From NCBI GenBank assembly GCA_947164155.1, contig CAMUVS010000007.1:1-39194 (forward strand): a DNA stretch of 39,194 nucleotides, written 5' to 3'. Below the pieces are notes generated by a model that ran no database searches, was not told where the DNA came from, and saw nothing but the letters and a program-made list of their open reading frames with translations. Origin of the DNA: an uncultured Caryophanales bacterium (GTDB taxonomy: Bacteria > Bacillota_I > Bacilli_A > RFN20 > CAG-826). Shown here one piece after another: positions 32,962 through 39,194 of the stretch; the stretch's first letter is position 1, and every line of letters begins with the position of its first letter. The translations under genes and the position numbers were made by a program.

Positions 32962-34761
32962 ATGCGCTGTTGGAAAATTCTTATGTTATCTATTTCATTA
33001 TCATTAATCGGGTGTGGAACATCTCCGCAAGATGATGATAGTTTAATAAAGATTAATTCGCTTGAAGAATTCAAAGATCGTATTTTAAATCGCACCAACA
33101 AAACAATTGAAGGGTGTGAGTTGACTGTGGATTTGGATTTTGGCGGGGCAGTTCTCAATCCTAATGGTGTTGAAAAGAGATTCATTTTTGACGGCAAAAA
33201 TCACACAATAAGCAATTTTAAAATTCTCGGTTCGGCAAATGCAGGGTTGTTTGGGAAAGCCTACAATTCTACTATAAAGAATATTGTGTTTGATAATGCA
33301 CAAGTAACTGGAATCTCTCCAGGAGTTCTCGCTTCTACAGTTTCAAATTCTACTATTGAAAATATTGTTGTCAGATCAAATTGCAAAATAGGGGATGGTT
33401 CTGAAGCTTTTTCTGGCGGAGTAATTGGATATGCTTCAAACGACTCTAAAATATCAAAATGCATAAATTATGCGGAAGTTAAAGGCGGCAATTCTACCGG
33501 AGGAATTGTTGGAAAACTATATAATTCTGGTATTAATGATTCTGAAAATTATGGCAATATCACAGGATATGGAGATCGAAATGTCGGCGGAATAACTGGT
33601 TTTATAGAACAAAAATGGGATTCATATGGAGATTCTCATCCAGTTAAACAAACTAACAACAAGAATTATGGAACTATAAACGGAAGAGAAGCTAATAGAG
33701 TTGGTGGCATCATTGGTGGCTATACTAGGTCTGATGCAACTTATACCTCATATTCTCAAGTATGTTCATTCACTAGTAATGAAAACTTTGGAGCAGTTAA
33801 AGGAATTGATAATGTTGGTGGCATTATTGGTGGTTGTGCAGATTCTGAAAGTGCCGAAATTAGAGTTACATATTGCAATAACACAGGAACCGTAACTGGC
33901 AGTGAGAATGTTGGCGGAATAGTTGGTGCCAATGTTAAAAACATGTCAATATCGCAATCCAAGAATTTATATAATAACGATAGATCTAATTATGTTTCTG
34001 GTTATTATAACGTTGGTGGCATTTGCGGTGTTGGACACCATTTTGAATTTTGTGAAAATGCCGGACTAGTCAAATTAGAAAAGAAAGCAAATGCTGAAGA
34101 TAAAGATAGTTACACTCATCATAAAGGGCAATACGGAATTGGTGGCATTTGTGGCAATAATTTTGCAAACGAAGTACCAAATATTAAAAATTGCATTAAT
34201 AGCGGAGATGTTTGTGGATATTCAGTTGATGAACAAATGTATTGTGAAGGCACTTCAGTTGGTGGGTTAGTAGGCATCCTTTGTGGTGGCAATGTCCAAT
34301 ATTCCGAAAATACAGGATCGGTTAATGGAAGTTCTTGCGTTGGCGGAATTATTGGAGCGTTAGTTCCATCTAATGAAGCAAAGATTACTAACAACTCGTT
34401 TACCGGTTCAATTACTGGGGCTAATTATTCAAGTGGCGGTTTGATTGGATATATTTATGCTTATAATTTAGAACACTCTAAAAAAGTTACAATTTCTGAA
34501 TGTTTGGTTGATAGTAATCGAATATATGGATATGGCCAAAGAATTAGTGGCTTAATTGGTTCATCCTATATTAGCACTGAAGATTCTTCTTATTATGGTA
34601 TTTCAAAAATTTTTGAATGCACAATTAATGGAACAATTCATGCAATTACTGGTCAAGGAGCGGAAATACTAGGCAGCAATCCTGTATCTCCAAGTGGAAT
34701 TAAATACATAGATATTCTCGAAGATACTCTTACTGTAGATATCGCTGTAGTTAAAGAATAA
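32962..34761 (+). CDS. GLUG-repeat surface lipoprotein
   Basis: The 599-residue protein starts with a lipoprotein signal (MRCWKILMLSISLSLIGC, lipobox SLIG-C). The start at 32962 is taken because AAAGGAGG lies just before it; an ATG at 32938 lies before that site. From about residue 90 the protein is a series of about 12 units ending in GG(I/V/L)(V/I)G motifs, such as GGIVGK, GGITGF, GGIIGG, GGICGV and GGLIGY, spaced by 30-50 residues. These are GLUG-type repeats expected to fold as a right-handed beta-helix or similar solenoid on the cell surface. The ligand is unknown; adhesion is inferred from the family type. Confidence 0.85.
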   Translation: MRCWKILMLSISLSLIGCGTSPQDDDSLIKINSLEEFKDRILNRTNKTIEGCELTVDLDFGGAVLNPNGVEKRFIFDGKNHTISNFKILGSANAGLFGKAYNSTIKNIVFDNAQVTGISPGVLASTVSNSTIENIVVRSNCKIGDGSEAFSGGVIGYASNDSKISKCINYAEVKGGNSTGGIVGKLYNSGINDSENYGNITGYGDRNVGGITGFIEQKWDSYGDSHPVKQTNNKNYGTINGREANRVGGIIGGYTRSDATYTSYSQVCSFTSNENFGAVKGIDNVGGIIGGCADSESAEIRVTYCNNTGTVTGSENVGGIVGANVKNMSISQSKNLYNNDRSNYVSGYYNVGGICGVGHHFEFCENAGLVKLEKKANAEDKDSYTHHKGQYGIGGICGNNFANEVPNIKNCINSGDVCGYSVDEQMYCEGTSVGGLVGILCGGNVQYSENTGSVNGSSCVGGIIGALVPSNEAKITNNSFTGSITGANYSSGGLIGYIYAYNLEHSKKVTISECLVDSNRIYGYGQRISGLIGSSYISTEDSSYYGISKIFECTINGTIHAITGQGAEILGSNPVSPSGIKYIDILEDTLTVDIAVVKE

Positions 34762-34810
34762 TGGTATTTATGAAAGAATAATACTCAAAAAAGATTGAGG
34801 GCAAATTGTT

Positions 34811-37507
34811 ATGAGAAAATTTTTGATAATAAATGTTTTAATGATATCAGTGTTATTAACTGGTTGTAATTTTAATATCAACCAAACTAGCGATCACACA
34901 CCTACTGAACACGTTCATACTCCAGGAACCCCTGTCGAAGAAAATAAAATAGAACCGACATGCGTTGAAAATGGTTCTTATGATTTGGTCACTTATTGTG
35001 TTGATGATGGTGTCGAAATGCATAGAGAGACAATTATTATTCCCGCAACTGGACATGATTTAATTCATCACGATGGTCAAGCCGCTACATGTACTGAAGA
35101 TGGTTGGTTAGAATATGATACATGTTCAAAATGTGATTATTCGACATTTCAAAGTATTCCTGCAACCAATCATCCAAATCAAGAAGTTAGAGAAGAAAAT
35201 AGAATAGAAGCTACTTGTACAGAAGATGGTTCCTATGACTTAGTTACTTATTGTCTTGATGAGAATATAGTGCTTTCTTCTGAACATATTGTTTTAAAAG
35301 CAACTGGACATGATTTAATTCATCACGATGGTAAAGAGCCATGCGTAGGAGAAGATGGTTTTAATGAATATGACACCTGTTCTAAGTGTGATTATTCTAC
35401 TTTTGAACTTCGACATAATTTATGCGAACCTGTTTATCAATGGAACGATGACTATTCTGAATGTAAGGCAGTTTTATCCTGCTCCAACTGTGACTATATT
35501 CTGTATGAAACTAGTTATTGTTCTTGCGCCACAATTTCTAGAGCGTATAGCGATTCAAATAAAATATATGTGTATAAAGTTTATAATGCTAACTTTTCTA
35601 ATAACAATTTAGTTTCTCAAAGTTACGAAGTTTTAGTTGAAGAGTTAGATGGACTAGATAATTTATCTTTTCGAAAAGATGAAGCTACCAATCGATGTGC
35701 TGTGAAAGCTGCTAATCGCACAATTGAATCGGCATACATACCTACATATTTTGATGACATTCCAGTCACTCATATTATGGTAGATGCTTTTTATAATTGC
35801 TCATCTCTAACATCGGTAACTATCCCAAATAGCGTTGTTTATATTGGCAGAAATGCTTTTTATAAGTGCTCATCTCTAACATCGGTAACTATCCCAAATA
35901 GCGTTAACCAAATTCCTGAAAATCCTTTTTATGGATGTACTTCTTTAAGTGAAATTGTCGTAGATAAAGAAAATCCATATTTTACTTTCGATAACGGAGT
36001 TTTATTCAATAAAAACCTAACTACTTTAATATCTTTTTTAGCTTTTCAACAAAGTTCTTATAATATTCCAAATACTGTAACTACGATTGTTGATAAAGCA
36101 TTTTCACATTGTACGAACTTAACCTCAATAACATTTCCTGATAGCTTAATTACAATTGAAAATTCTGCATTTTCCAATTGTTCTTCTCTCCAATCTATTG
36201 TTCTTCCAGATAGTGTTGAGACTATCGGAGCAAATGCATTTTTTTACTGCACATCTGTTAGCTATCTAAAACTTGGCTGTAATGTTAAAAAAATAGGATC
36301 GGCAGCGTTTCGATATTGTAATATCAACACAGTAGTGATTCCGGCTTCAGCAGAAGCAGTTGCTTATGATGCGTTTTACAATGAATCCAATGAAATTGAA
36401 GTATATTTTGTAGTTAAATCGTTTAAGGATTTCGTTAGCATCGAAAGATATGAAGCTCGACTCGCTACCTTTTTTGTTCATCTTATTGACGAAAGAGGAA
36501 AAGAAATAAAAGAAGTTGTAATACCTGAAGGAGTTGAAGTAATAGAGGATGGAAGCTTTTATGGTTGCACATCAATTACTTCTATAACGATTCCTAATGG
36601 TGTTTCTGAAATTGGCATGTATGCATTTGAATCATGTTCTTCCTTAACTTCAATAATACTTCCAGATAGTTTGACAACAATTTATGGTTCTGCATTTAAA
36701 TCTTGCACTTCCTTGTCATCGATAGTGCTGCCAAATAGTTTGACAACAATTTATAGTTCTCTTTTTGAAAATTGTTCGTCTTTAACGTCTATAATAATTC
36801 CAGATAGTGTTGAAACAATTCTTTCAGAACCTTTTAAAGGATGTTCTTCTCTAAAATATATCTATCTTGGAAAAGGGGTAAAATCATTTAGTAATAGTCC
36901 AAACATTCATCCAAATCCTTTTGTATATTGTGATAATTTGGAGACCATTGAAGTTAGCCCAGACAATCCTTATTTTTCTTCAACTAATGGAGTCCTGTTT
37001 AACAAAGAAGAAACTATAATTTATAGATGCCCAAGTAAAAATAATTTATCTAGTATTTCAATTCCAAGCACAGTCAAAACAATTTATAACGATGCGTTTT
37101 TAGATTGTATTAATATTAAATCGGTTCTTATACCATATGGCGTTACTCTAATATATGGAGATGCGTTTTACGGGTGTACTTCGTTAACCAGTATTTCTAT
37201 TCCAAATTCGGTTACCGAATTGTACTCAGGAGCTTTTAACAATTGCAGTTCCTTAACCAGTATTAATTTTGGAAGCGGTATTACTGGATTGGCATCATAT
37301 CTAGTTAGAGGTTGCACGTCACTTAAGTCTATATATTTACCTAAAACAATAGTTAATATATCATCATTCGCTTTAAAGGAATGTGGCTGCAATTATCTTT
37401 CTTATGGTGGAACTATTTCGGAATGGAAAAAAGTTAGCAAAGGATACGATTGGCATCCAGCAGCAGTTAAAGTTGTTCATTGTACGAATGGTGACACAAC
37501 ACTTTAA
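34811..37507 (+). CDS. BspA-like leucine-rich-repeat surface lipoprotein
   Basis: The 898-residue protein has a lipoprotein signal, MRKFLIINVLMISVLLTGC. Residues about 30-240 hold Cys-rich tandem units (CVENGSYDLVTYC, ATGHDLIHHDG, EYDTCSKCDYSTF) like those in Firmicutes surface proteins. From about residue 310 to the end it is a BspA/LRR_5 array of roughly 23-residue units: AF--C-SLTSITIP-SV--I. Such proteins commonly bind host or matrix proteins; binding partners here are unknown. GAGGG lies 9 bases before the ATG. The array contains an exact 39-bp repeat (35798-35836 and 35867-35905), one LRR unit apart, suggesting recent duplication. Confidence 0.88.
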   Translation: MRKFLIINVLMISVLLTGCNFNINQTSDHTPTEHVHTPGTPVEENKIEPTCVENGSYDLVTYCVDDGVEMHRETIIIPATGHDLIHHDGQAATCTEDGWLEYDTCSKCDYSTFQSIPATNHPNQEVREENRIEATCTEDGSYDLVTYCLDENIVLSSEHIVLKATGHDLIHHDGKEPCVGEDGFNEYDTCSKCDYSTFELRHNLCEPVYQWNDDYSECKAVLSCSNCDYILYETSYCSCATISRAYSDSNKIYVYKVYNANFSNNNLVSQSYEVLVEELDGLDNLSFRKDEATNRCAVKAANRTIESAYIPTYFDDIPVTHIMVDAFYNCSSLTSVTIPNSVVYIGRNAFYKCSSLTSVTIPNSVNQIPENPFYGCTSLSEIVVDKENPYFTFDNGVLFNKNLTTLISFLAFQQSSYNIPNTVTTIVDKAFSHCTNLTSITFPDSLITIENSAFSNCSSLQSIVLPDSVETIGANAFFYCTSVSYLKLGCNVKKIGSAAFRYCNINTVVIPASAEAVAYDAFYNESNEIEVYFVVKSFKDFVSIERYEARLATFFVHLIDERGKEIKEVVIPEGVEVIEDGSFYGCTSITSITIPNGVSEIGMYAFESCSSLTSIILPDSLTTIYGSAFKSCTSLSSIVLPNSLTTIYSSLFENCSSLTSIIIPDSVETILSEPFKGCSSLKYIYLGKGVKSFSNSPNIHPNPFVYCDNLETIEVSPDNPYFSSTNGVLFNKEETIIYRCPSKNNLSSISIPSTVKTIYNDAFLDCINIKSVLIPYGVTLIYGDAFYGCTSLTSISIPNSVTELYSGAFNNCSSLTSINFGSGITGLASYLVRGCTSLKSIYLPKTIVNISSFALKECGCNYLSYGGTISEWKKVSKGYDWHPAAVKVVHCTNGDTTL
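35798..35905 (+). repeat. Exact 39-bp tandem repeat in the LRR region
   Basis: The 39-base sequence beginning TGCTCATCTCTAACATCGG recurs unchanged at 35798-35836 and 35867-35905, offset by 69 bases, which is one 23-residue LRR unit. Synonymous positions are also identical, unlike most other units, so this is a young duplication or gene-conversion product. Confidence 0.95.
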
Positions 37508-37627
37508 CATTATGTTGCAACGTAGGAAGCTATAGTTAAATAATTTTGAGTATTTATTAATAAAAAAGCATCCATAATCACTGCATATAAGATAAGTTAT
37601 TTAAAGCGTGGTTTTGTTTTTTGACTC

Positions 37628-37655
37628 TACACTTAGTGTAATGTCGTTACGATAG
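37628..37655. repeat. Left member of an inverted-repeat pair flanking the NUMOD1-repeat gene
   Basis: The sequence TACACTTAGTGTAATG followed by TCGTTACGATAG aligns with the reverse complement of 38587-38615, about 23 identical positions with a few 1-2 base gaps. It lies about 110 bp beyond the stop codon of the minus-strand gene. It overlaps a perfect palindrome TACACT-T-AGTGTA (37628-37640). Confidence 0.5.
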
Positions 37656-37698
37656 TACTATTAATGCCGTTACATTGAGACATTATTAAGATAAGATT

Positions 37699-37727
37699 GA
37701 ACCGATGTTTAACGTTGGTTCTTTTTT
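37699..37727 (+). terminator. Plus-strand terminator between the LRR gene and the NUMOD1-repeat gene
   Basis: GAACC (37699-37703) pairs with GGTTC (37717-37721), with possible inner pairs, followed by six T residues. It could end the LRR-gene transcript with a 190-base 3' region, or a separate small RNA. Confidence 0.65.
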
Positions 37728-37765
37728 AAAATTTTTAAAAACTTTTTATTTTAGTAGTCTACTTC

Positions 37766-38569
37766 TTATTTCCTTTTCCAAATATAACCACCAGCAGTTT
37801 TTTGTCTATTCCTTATGCAATTATTAATATTAGGAATACTAATTTTGGTCTCTTTAGAAGCTTCTTTAACCGAACGGTATTTTTTAACAATTTTTTCGTT
37901 TAAATCAAGTTGATAAATCATCGGTTTTTTCGGTCTAGAAACATTCTCAAAATCCTTGTATTTCCAGATGTATCCAAAAGCGGTGGAATACTTTCCAGAA
38001 AGGCATTGTTGAATGCCTTGATTTCTCGGAGATTTTCCGAGTTCTATTAATGCCTGATTAATCGATTTATATGTTTTAACATATTTCTTATCTAATGTAT
38101 ATTGAATAATCGCGCGTTTTTCTATTATTCTTTTCACACCTTTTTGATAACCGAATTTTTCGATTTCTTCATCGCTTAATTCGCGGAATTTTTCTTTTCC
38201 TTCATAACGATATTTTCTGTTAATTCGGTCTCGTAAAGTATGAGGTTCAATATTGTTTAATTTCGCAGCTTTTTTCACTGATGGATAAGTCTCGATAATT
38301 TCTCCTGTTTCATCAATTTTTGCGATTGGGCGAATTGTTGATTTTTCGTTGCTTATTACAAGTGGTGGAATGTTGTCTGGAACTTCATCAACATTAAATC
38401 TTTTCCATTGAAGACCTTTAACTGTTGCAATATCCCCTCTAATACATCGATCAATGGTACGAGGAAAAAGATTTCTACACCGACTTGCTCTTTTGGCAGA
38501 CGGGTAGATTTTCACTAACTTTCCCTCAAGGGTATAACATGCGACAACAGTGTTTTTTGTTCGTGACAT
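37766..38569 (-). CDS. Protein of four NUMOD1/IENR1-like repeats, no nuclease domain
   Basis: The 267-residue protein consists of four related units of about 50-60 residues: about 8-58 (VVACYTLEGKLVKIYPSAKR), 78-130 (RPIAKIDETGEIIETYPSVK), 148-201 (AIIQYTLDKKYVKTYKSINQ) and 213-266 (MIYQLDLNEKIVKKYRSVKE). The last two end GYIWK. This is the pattern of NUMOD1/IENR1 repeats, small helix-turn-helix-like DNA-binding modules found in homing endonucleases. No HNH or GIY-YIG catalytic motif is seen. It could be a DNA-binding regulator or the remnant of a homing enzyme. It is Lys/Arg-rich. The ATG lies eight bases after a -10 box without a Shine-Dalgarno sequence. It is flanked by inverted repeats. 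Confidence 0.82.
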   Translation of the reverse strand: MSRTKNTVVACYTLEGKLVKIYPSAKRASRCRNLFPRTIDRCIRGDIATVKGLQWKRFNVDEVPDNIPPLVISNEKSTIRPIAKIDETGEIIETYPSVKKAAKLNNIEPHTLRDRINRKYRYEGKEKFRELSDEEIEKFGYQKGVKRIIEKRAIIQYTLDKKYVKTYKSINQALIELGKSPRNQGIQQCLSGKYSTAFGYIWKYKDFENVSRPKKPMIYQLDLNEKIVKKYRSVKEASKETKISIPNINNCIRNRQKTAGGYIWKRK

Positions 38570-38577
38570 ATAAAGTC

Positions 38578-38605
38578 ACTATAACCCTGTCGTAATGCGT
38601 CATAA
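38578..38605 (-). promoter_or_regulatory. Candidate promoter of the NUMOD1-repeat gene
   Basis: On the minus strand TTATGA (38605-38600) is followed after 16 bases by TATAGT (38583-38578), eight bases before the ATG at 38569. GTGAC and GTCAC (38563-38567, 38575-38579) form an inverted repeat around the start codon. The right inverted-repeat copy (38587-38615) covers the -35 region, where an operator would act. Confidence 0.5.
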
Positions 38606-38615
38606 CTTAGGTGTA
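38587..38615. repeat. Right member of the inverted-repeat pair flanking the NUMOD1-repeat gene
   Basis: CTGTCGTAATGCGTCATAAC followed by TTAGGTGTA is the inverted, imperfect partner of 37628-37655. Both outer ends read TACAC going inward. The copy is itself bracketed by CCCTGT (38585-38590) and ACAGGG (38617-38622). No target-site duplication was found. Confidence 0.5.
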
Positions 38616-38754
38616 CACAGGGATTTTTTGCAAGCGAAAAATCATCAAAAAACTGCTTGACAGATTTAGGGGGTGCATTATCAAAAAGGCACATCTAAAA
38701 CTAAGAGTCCTGACTTTGTCAAAAATGCTCCAAACACTCGTATATGCGAAATTT

Positions 38755-38816
38755 TTACTACTATGTAGTAATTAGCACTCAAAAGTAATGAGTGCTTGCT
38801 TCTTCTTCTTCTTCTT
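38755..38816 (+). promoter_or_regulatory. Composite element copy 2: palindrome, CIRCE, (CTT)6
   Basis: A perfect inverted repeat, TTACTAC-TAT-GTAGTAA (38755-38771), directly abuts TTAGCACTC-N9-GAGTGCTTG (38772-38798), which matches CIRCE at 9/9 left and 7/9 right positions with the exact 9-base spacer. A (CTT)6 tract follows (38799-38816). CIRCE is the binding site of the heat-shock repressor HrcA. The first supported gene downstream starts at 39169. Confidence 0.8.
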
Positions 38817-39168
38817 TATAGAATATAAAGCAAGAGATGGAAACAAAGTTGAAATAGACGCTCCTGGTCAAAGCGTCTTAATTCAAATTCATCCCTCTCT
38901 GTTTGCTTCAAAAGAGAATTTAGAACAAAAGTGCACATTGCTCTCCTTTCTCGAAATGAGCAAACGTCACAGAACCATCCTATTGCCATTTAGGGCTTAT
39001 TTGATAGCGGTGGGGCGTGACAAAACAACATAGTTAGTCTTTAACTCGAGTGGATTTTTAGGAAACTCGAAGACTTATTGATTAACTTCATTCATGTTGT
39101 TCATATACCTCATGGTTGTAAATTATCGAAAACTCAGCCGGAGGAAGAAATGAAAGGAGAAAATTTAT

Positions 39169-39194
39169 ATGAACAAATTATTTACAAAGATTGC
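39169..39194 (+). CDS. Start of a probable exported protein (partial)
   Basis: Only MNKLFTKI and two bases of the next codon are visible before the window ends. AAAGGAGA (39153-39160) is well placed for this ATG. The opening, positive residues then hydrophobic ones, is typical of signal peptides of exported proteins in this kind of bacterium. A competing ATG at 39150 in another frame, with GGAGG five bases upstream, would read MKGENLYEQIIYKDC to the window end; which is used cannot be decided here. Confidence 0.5.

Larger units (their letters stand above)
37508..37765. other. 258-bp gap with a dense palindrome and repeat cluster
   Basis: No gene is seen. In 37621-37680 lie TTGACT, the palindrome TACACT-T-AGTGTA, the direct repeats AATGTCGTTAC (37640-37650) and AATGCCGTTAC (37663-37673) 23 bases apart, and the palindrome ATAGTACTAT (37652-37661) between them. 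A terminator follows. The pattern suits multiple binding sites. Confidence 0.6.
38570..39168. other. 599-bp region between the NUMOD1-repeat gene and the last gene
   Basis: No confident gene. It contains the NUMOD1-gene promoter and the right inverted repeat, a possible plus-strand promoter (TTGACA 38657-38662, 16 bases, TATCAA 38679-38684), the composite CIRCE element (38755-38816), a hairpin AGACGCT-N9-AGCGTCT near 38858-38880, and a larger stem with AGTCTT/AAGACT arms near 39034-39073. An open frame of 81 codons (38788-39033) starts inside the CIRCE arm without a ribosome-binding site and is not called. Confidence 0.7.

Noticed and set aside
38788-39033. 81-codon open frame beginning MSACFFFFFF
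   Set aside because: It starts inside the CIRCE right arm, has no ribosome-binding site, its first residues come from the CTT microsatellite, and the rest resembles no family I know.
31432-39194. Prophage, integrative element or insertion sequence after the tRNA
   Set aside because: No integrase, transposase, phage or conjugation gene is visible, and no repeat of the tRNA 3' end was found in the window. The xerC/D gene at 17808 is in its normal chromosomal context.
1-39194. CRISPR array
   Set aside because: No regularly spaced 20-40 bp repeats with unique spacers were seen; the repeats in the LRR and GLUG genes are coding.
1-39194. Mycoplasma genetic code (TGA = Trp)
   Set aside because: TGA ends dxr and rbgA in coupled overlaps with the next gene, and tryptophans are encoded by TGG.

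Overview
The window is a low-GC Gram-positive chromosome segment using the standard genetic code: TGA ends dxr, rbgA and other genes. PolC, a Bacillus-type plsX-rnc-ftsY-ylxM-ffh block and a tsf-pyrH-frr-uppS-cdsA-dxr-rseP-polC block point to the Bacilli, probably an uncultured streamlined gut or rumen lineage near the Erysipelotrichia, RF39 or Acholeplasma-like groups. This placement is inferred from gene order and sequence style; no database was searched.

Layout. Bases 1-534 hold the 3' end of a 23S rRNA gene and a 5S rRNA gene. Bases 590-31332 are dense housekeeping genes: a sugar-isomerase-like protein; fakA and plsX (use of fatty acids for phospholipid); recG; rnc; ftsY, ylxM and ffh (SRP targeting); rpsP, khpA, rimM and trmD on the minus strand; rplS; lepB; rbgA; rnhB; dprA; topA; a xerC/D recombinase; rpsB, tsf, pyrH and frr; uppS, cdsA and dxr (lipid and isoprenoid synthesis); rseP; and polC. 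The order matches Bacillus, with smc, acpP, proS and other usual neighbours missing. The rpsP-trmD block is inverted relative to the usual order.

A tRNA-Pro(CGG) gene follows polC by 2 bp, and after it the window becomes accessory (31412-39194). It holds a two-helix membrane protein with coiled coils, a GLUG-repeat lipoprotein, a BspA-like leucine-rich-repeat lipoprotein, a minus-strand protein made only of NUMOD1/IENR1-type repeats, and the first codons of another gene, probably exported.

Main unusual signals. (1) Two copies of a composite element, a perfect palindrome abutting a CIRCE (HrcA operator) sequence and then a CT or CTT microsatellite, lie about 7.1 kb apart in the surface-protein region. 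(2) Imperfect inverted repeats of about 28 bp flank the NUMOD1-repeat gene as a unit of about 1 kb. (3) Many promoters place the -10 box only 6-14 bases before the start codon with no Shine-Dalgarno sequence, suggesting common leaderless initiation, often directly behind the upstream gene's terminator. (4) Perfect small palindromes sit on the -10 or +1 region of several promoters. (5) rpsB has a long nested-stem leader. (6) FtsY has an altered G3 motif (DVSGR instead of DTAGR).
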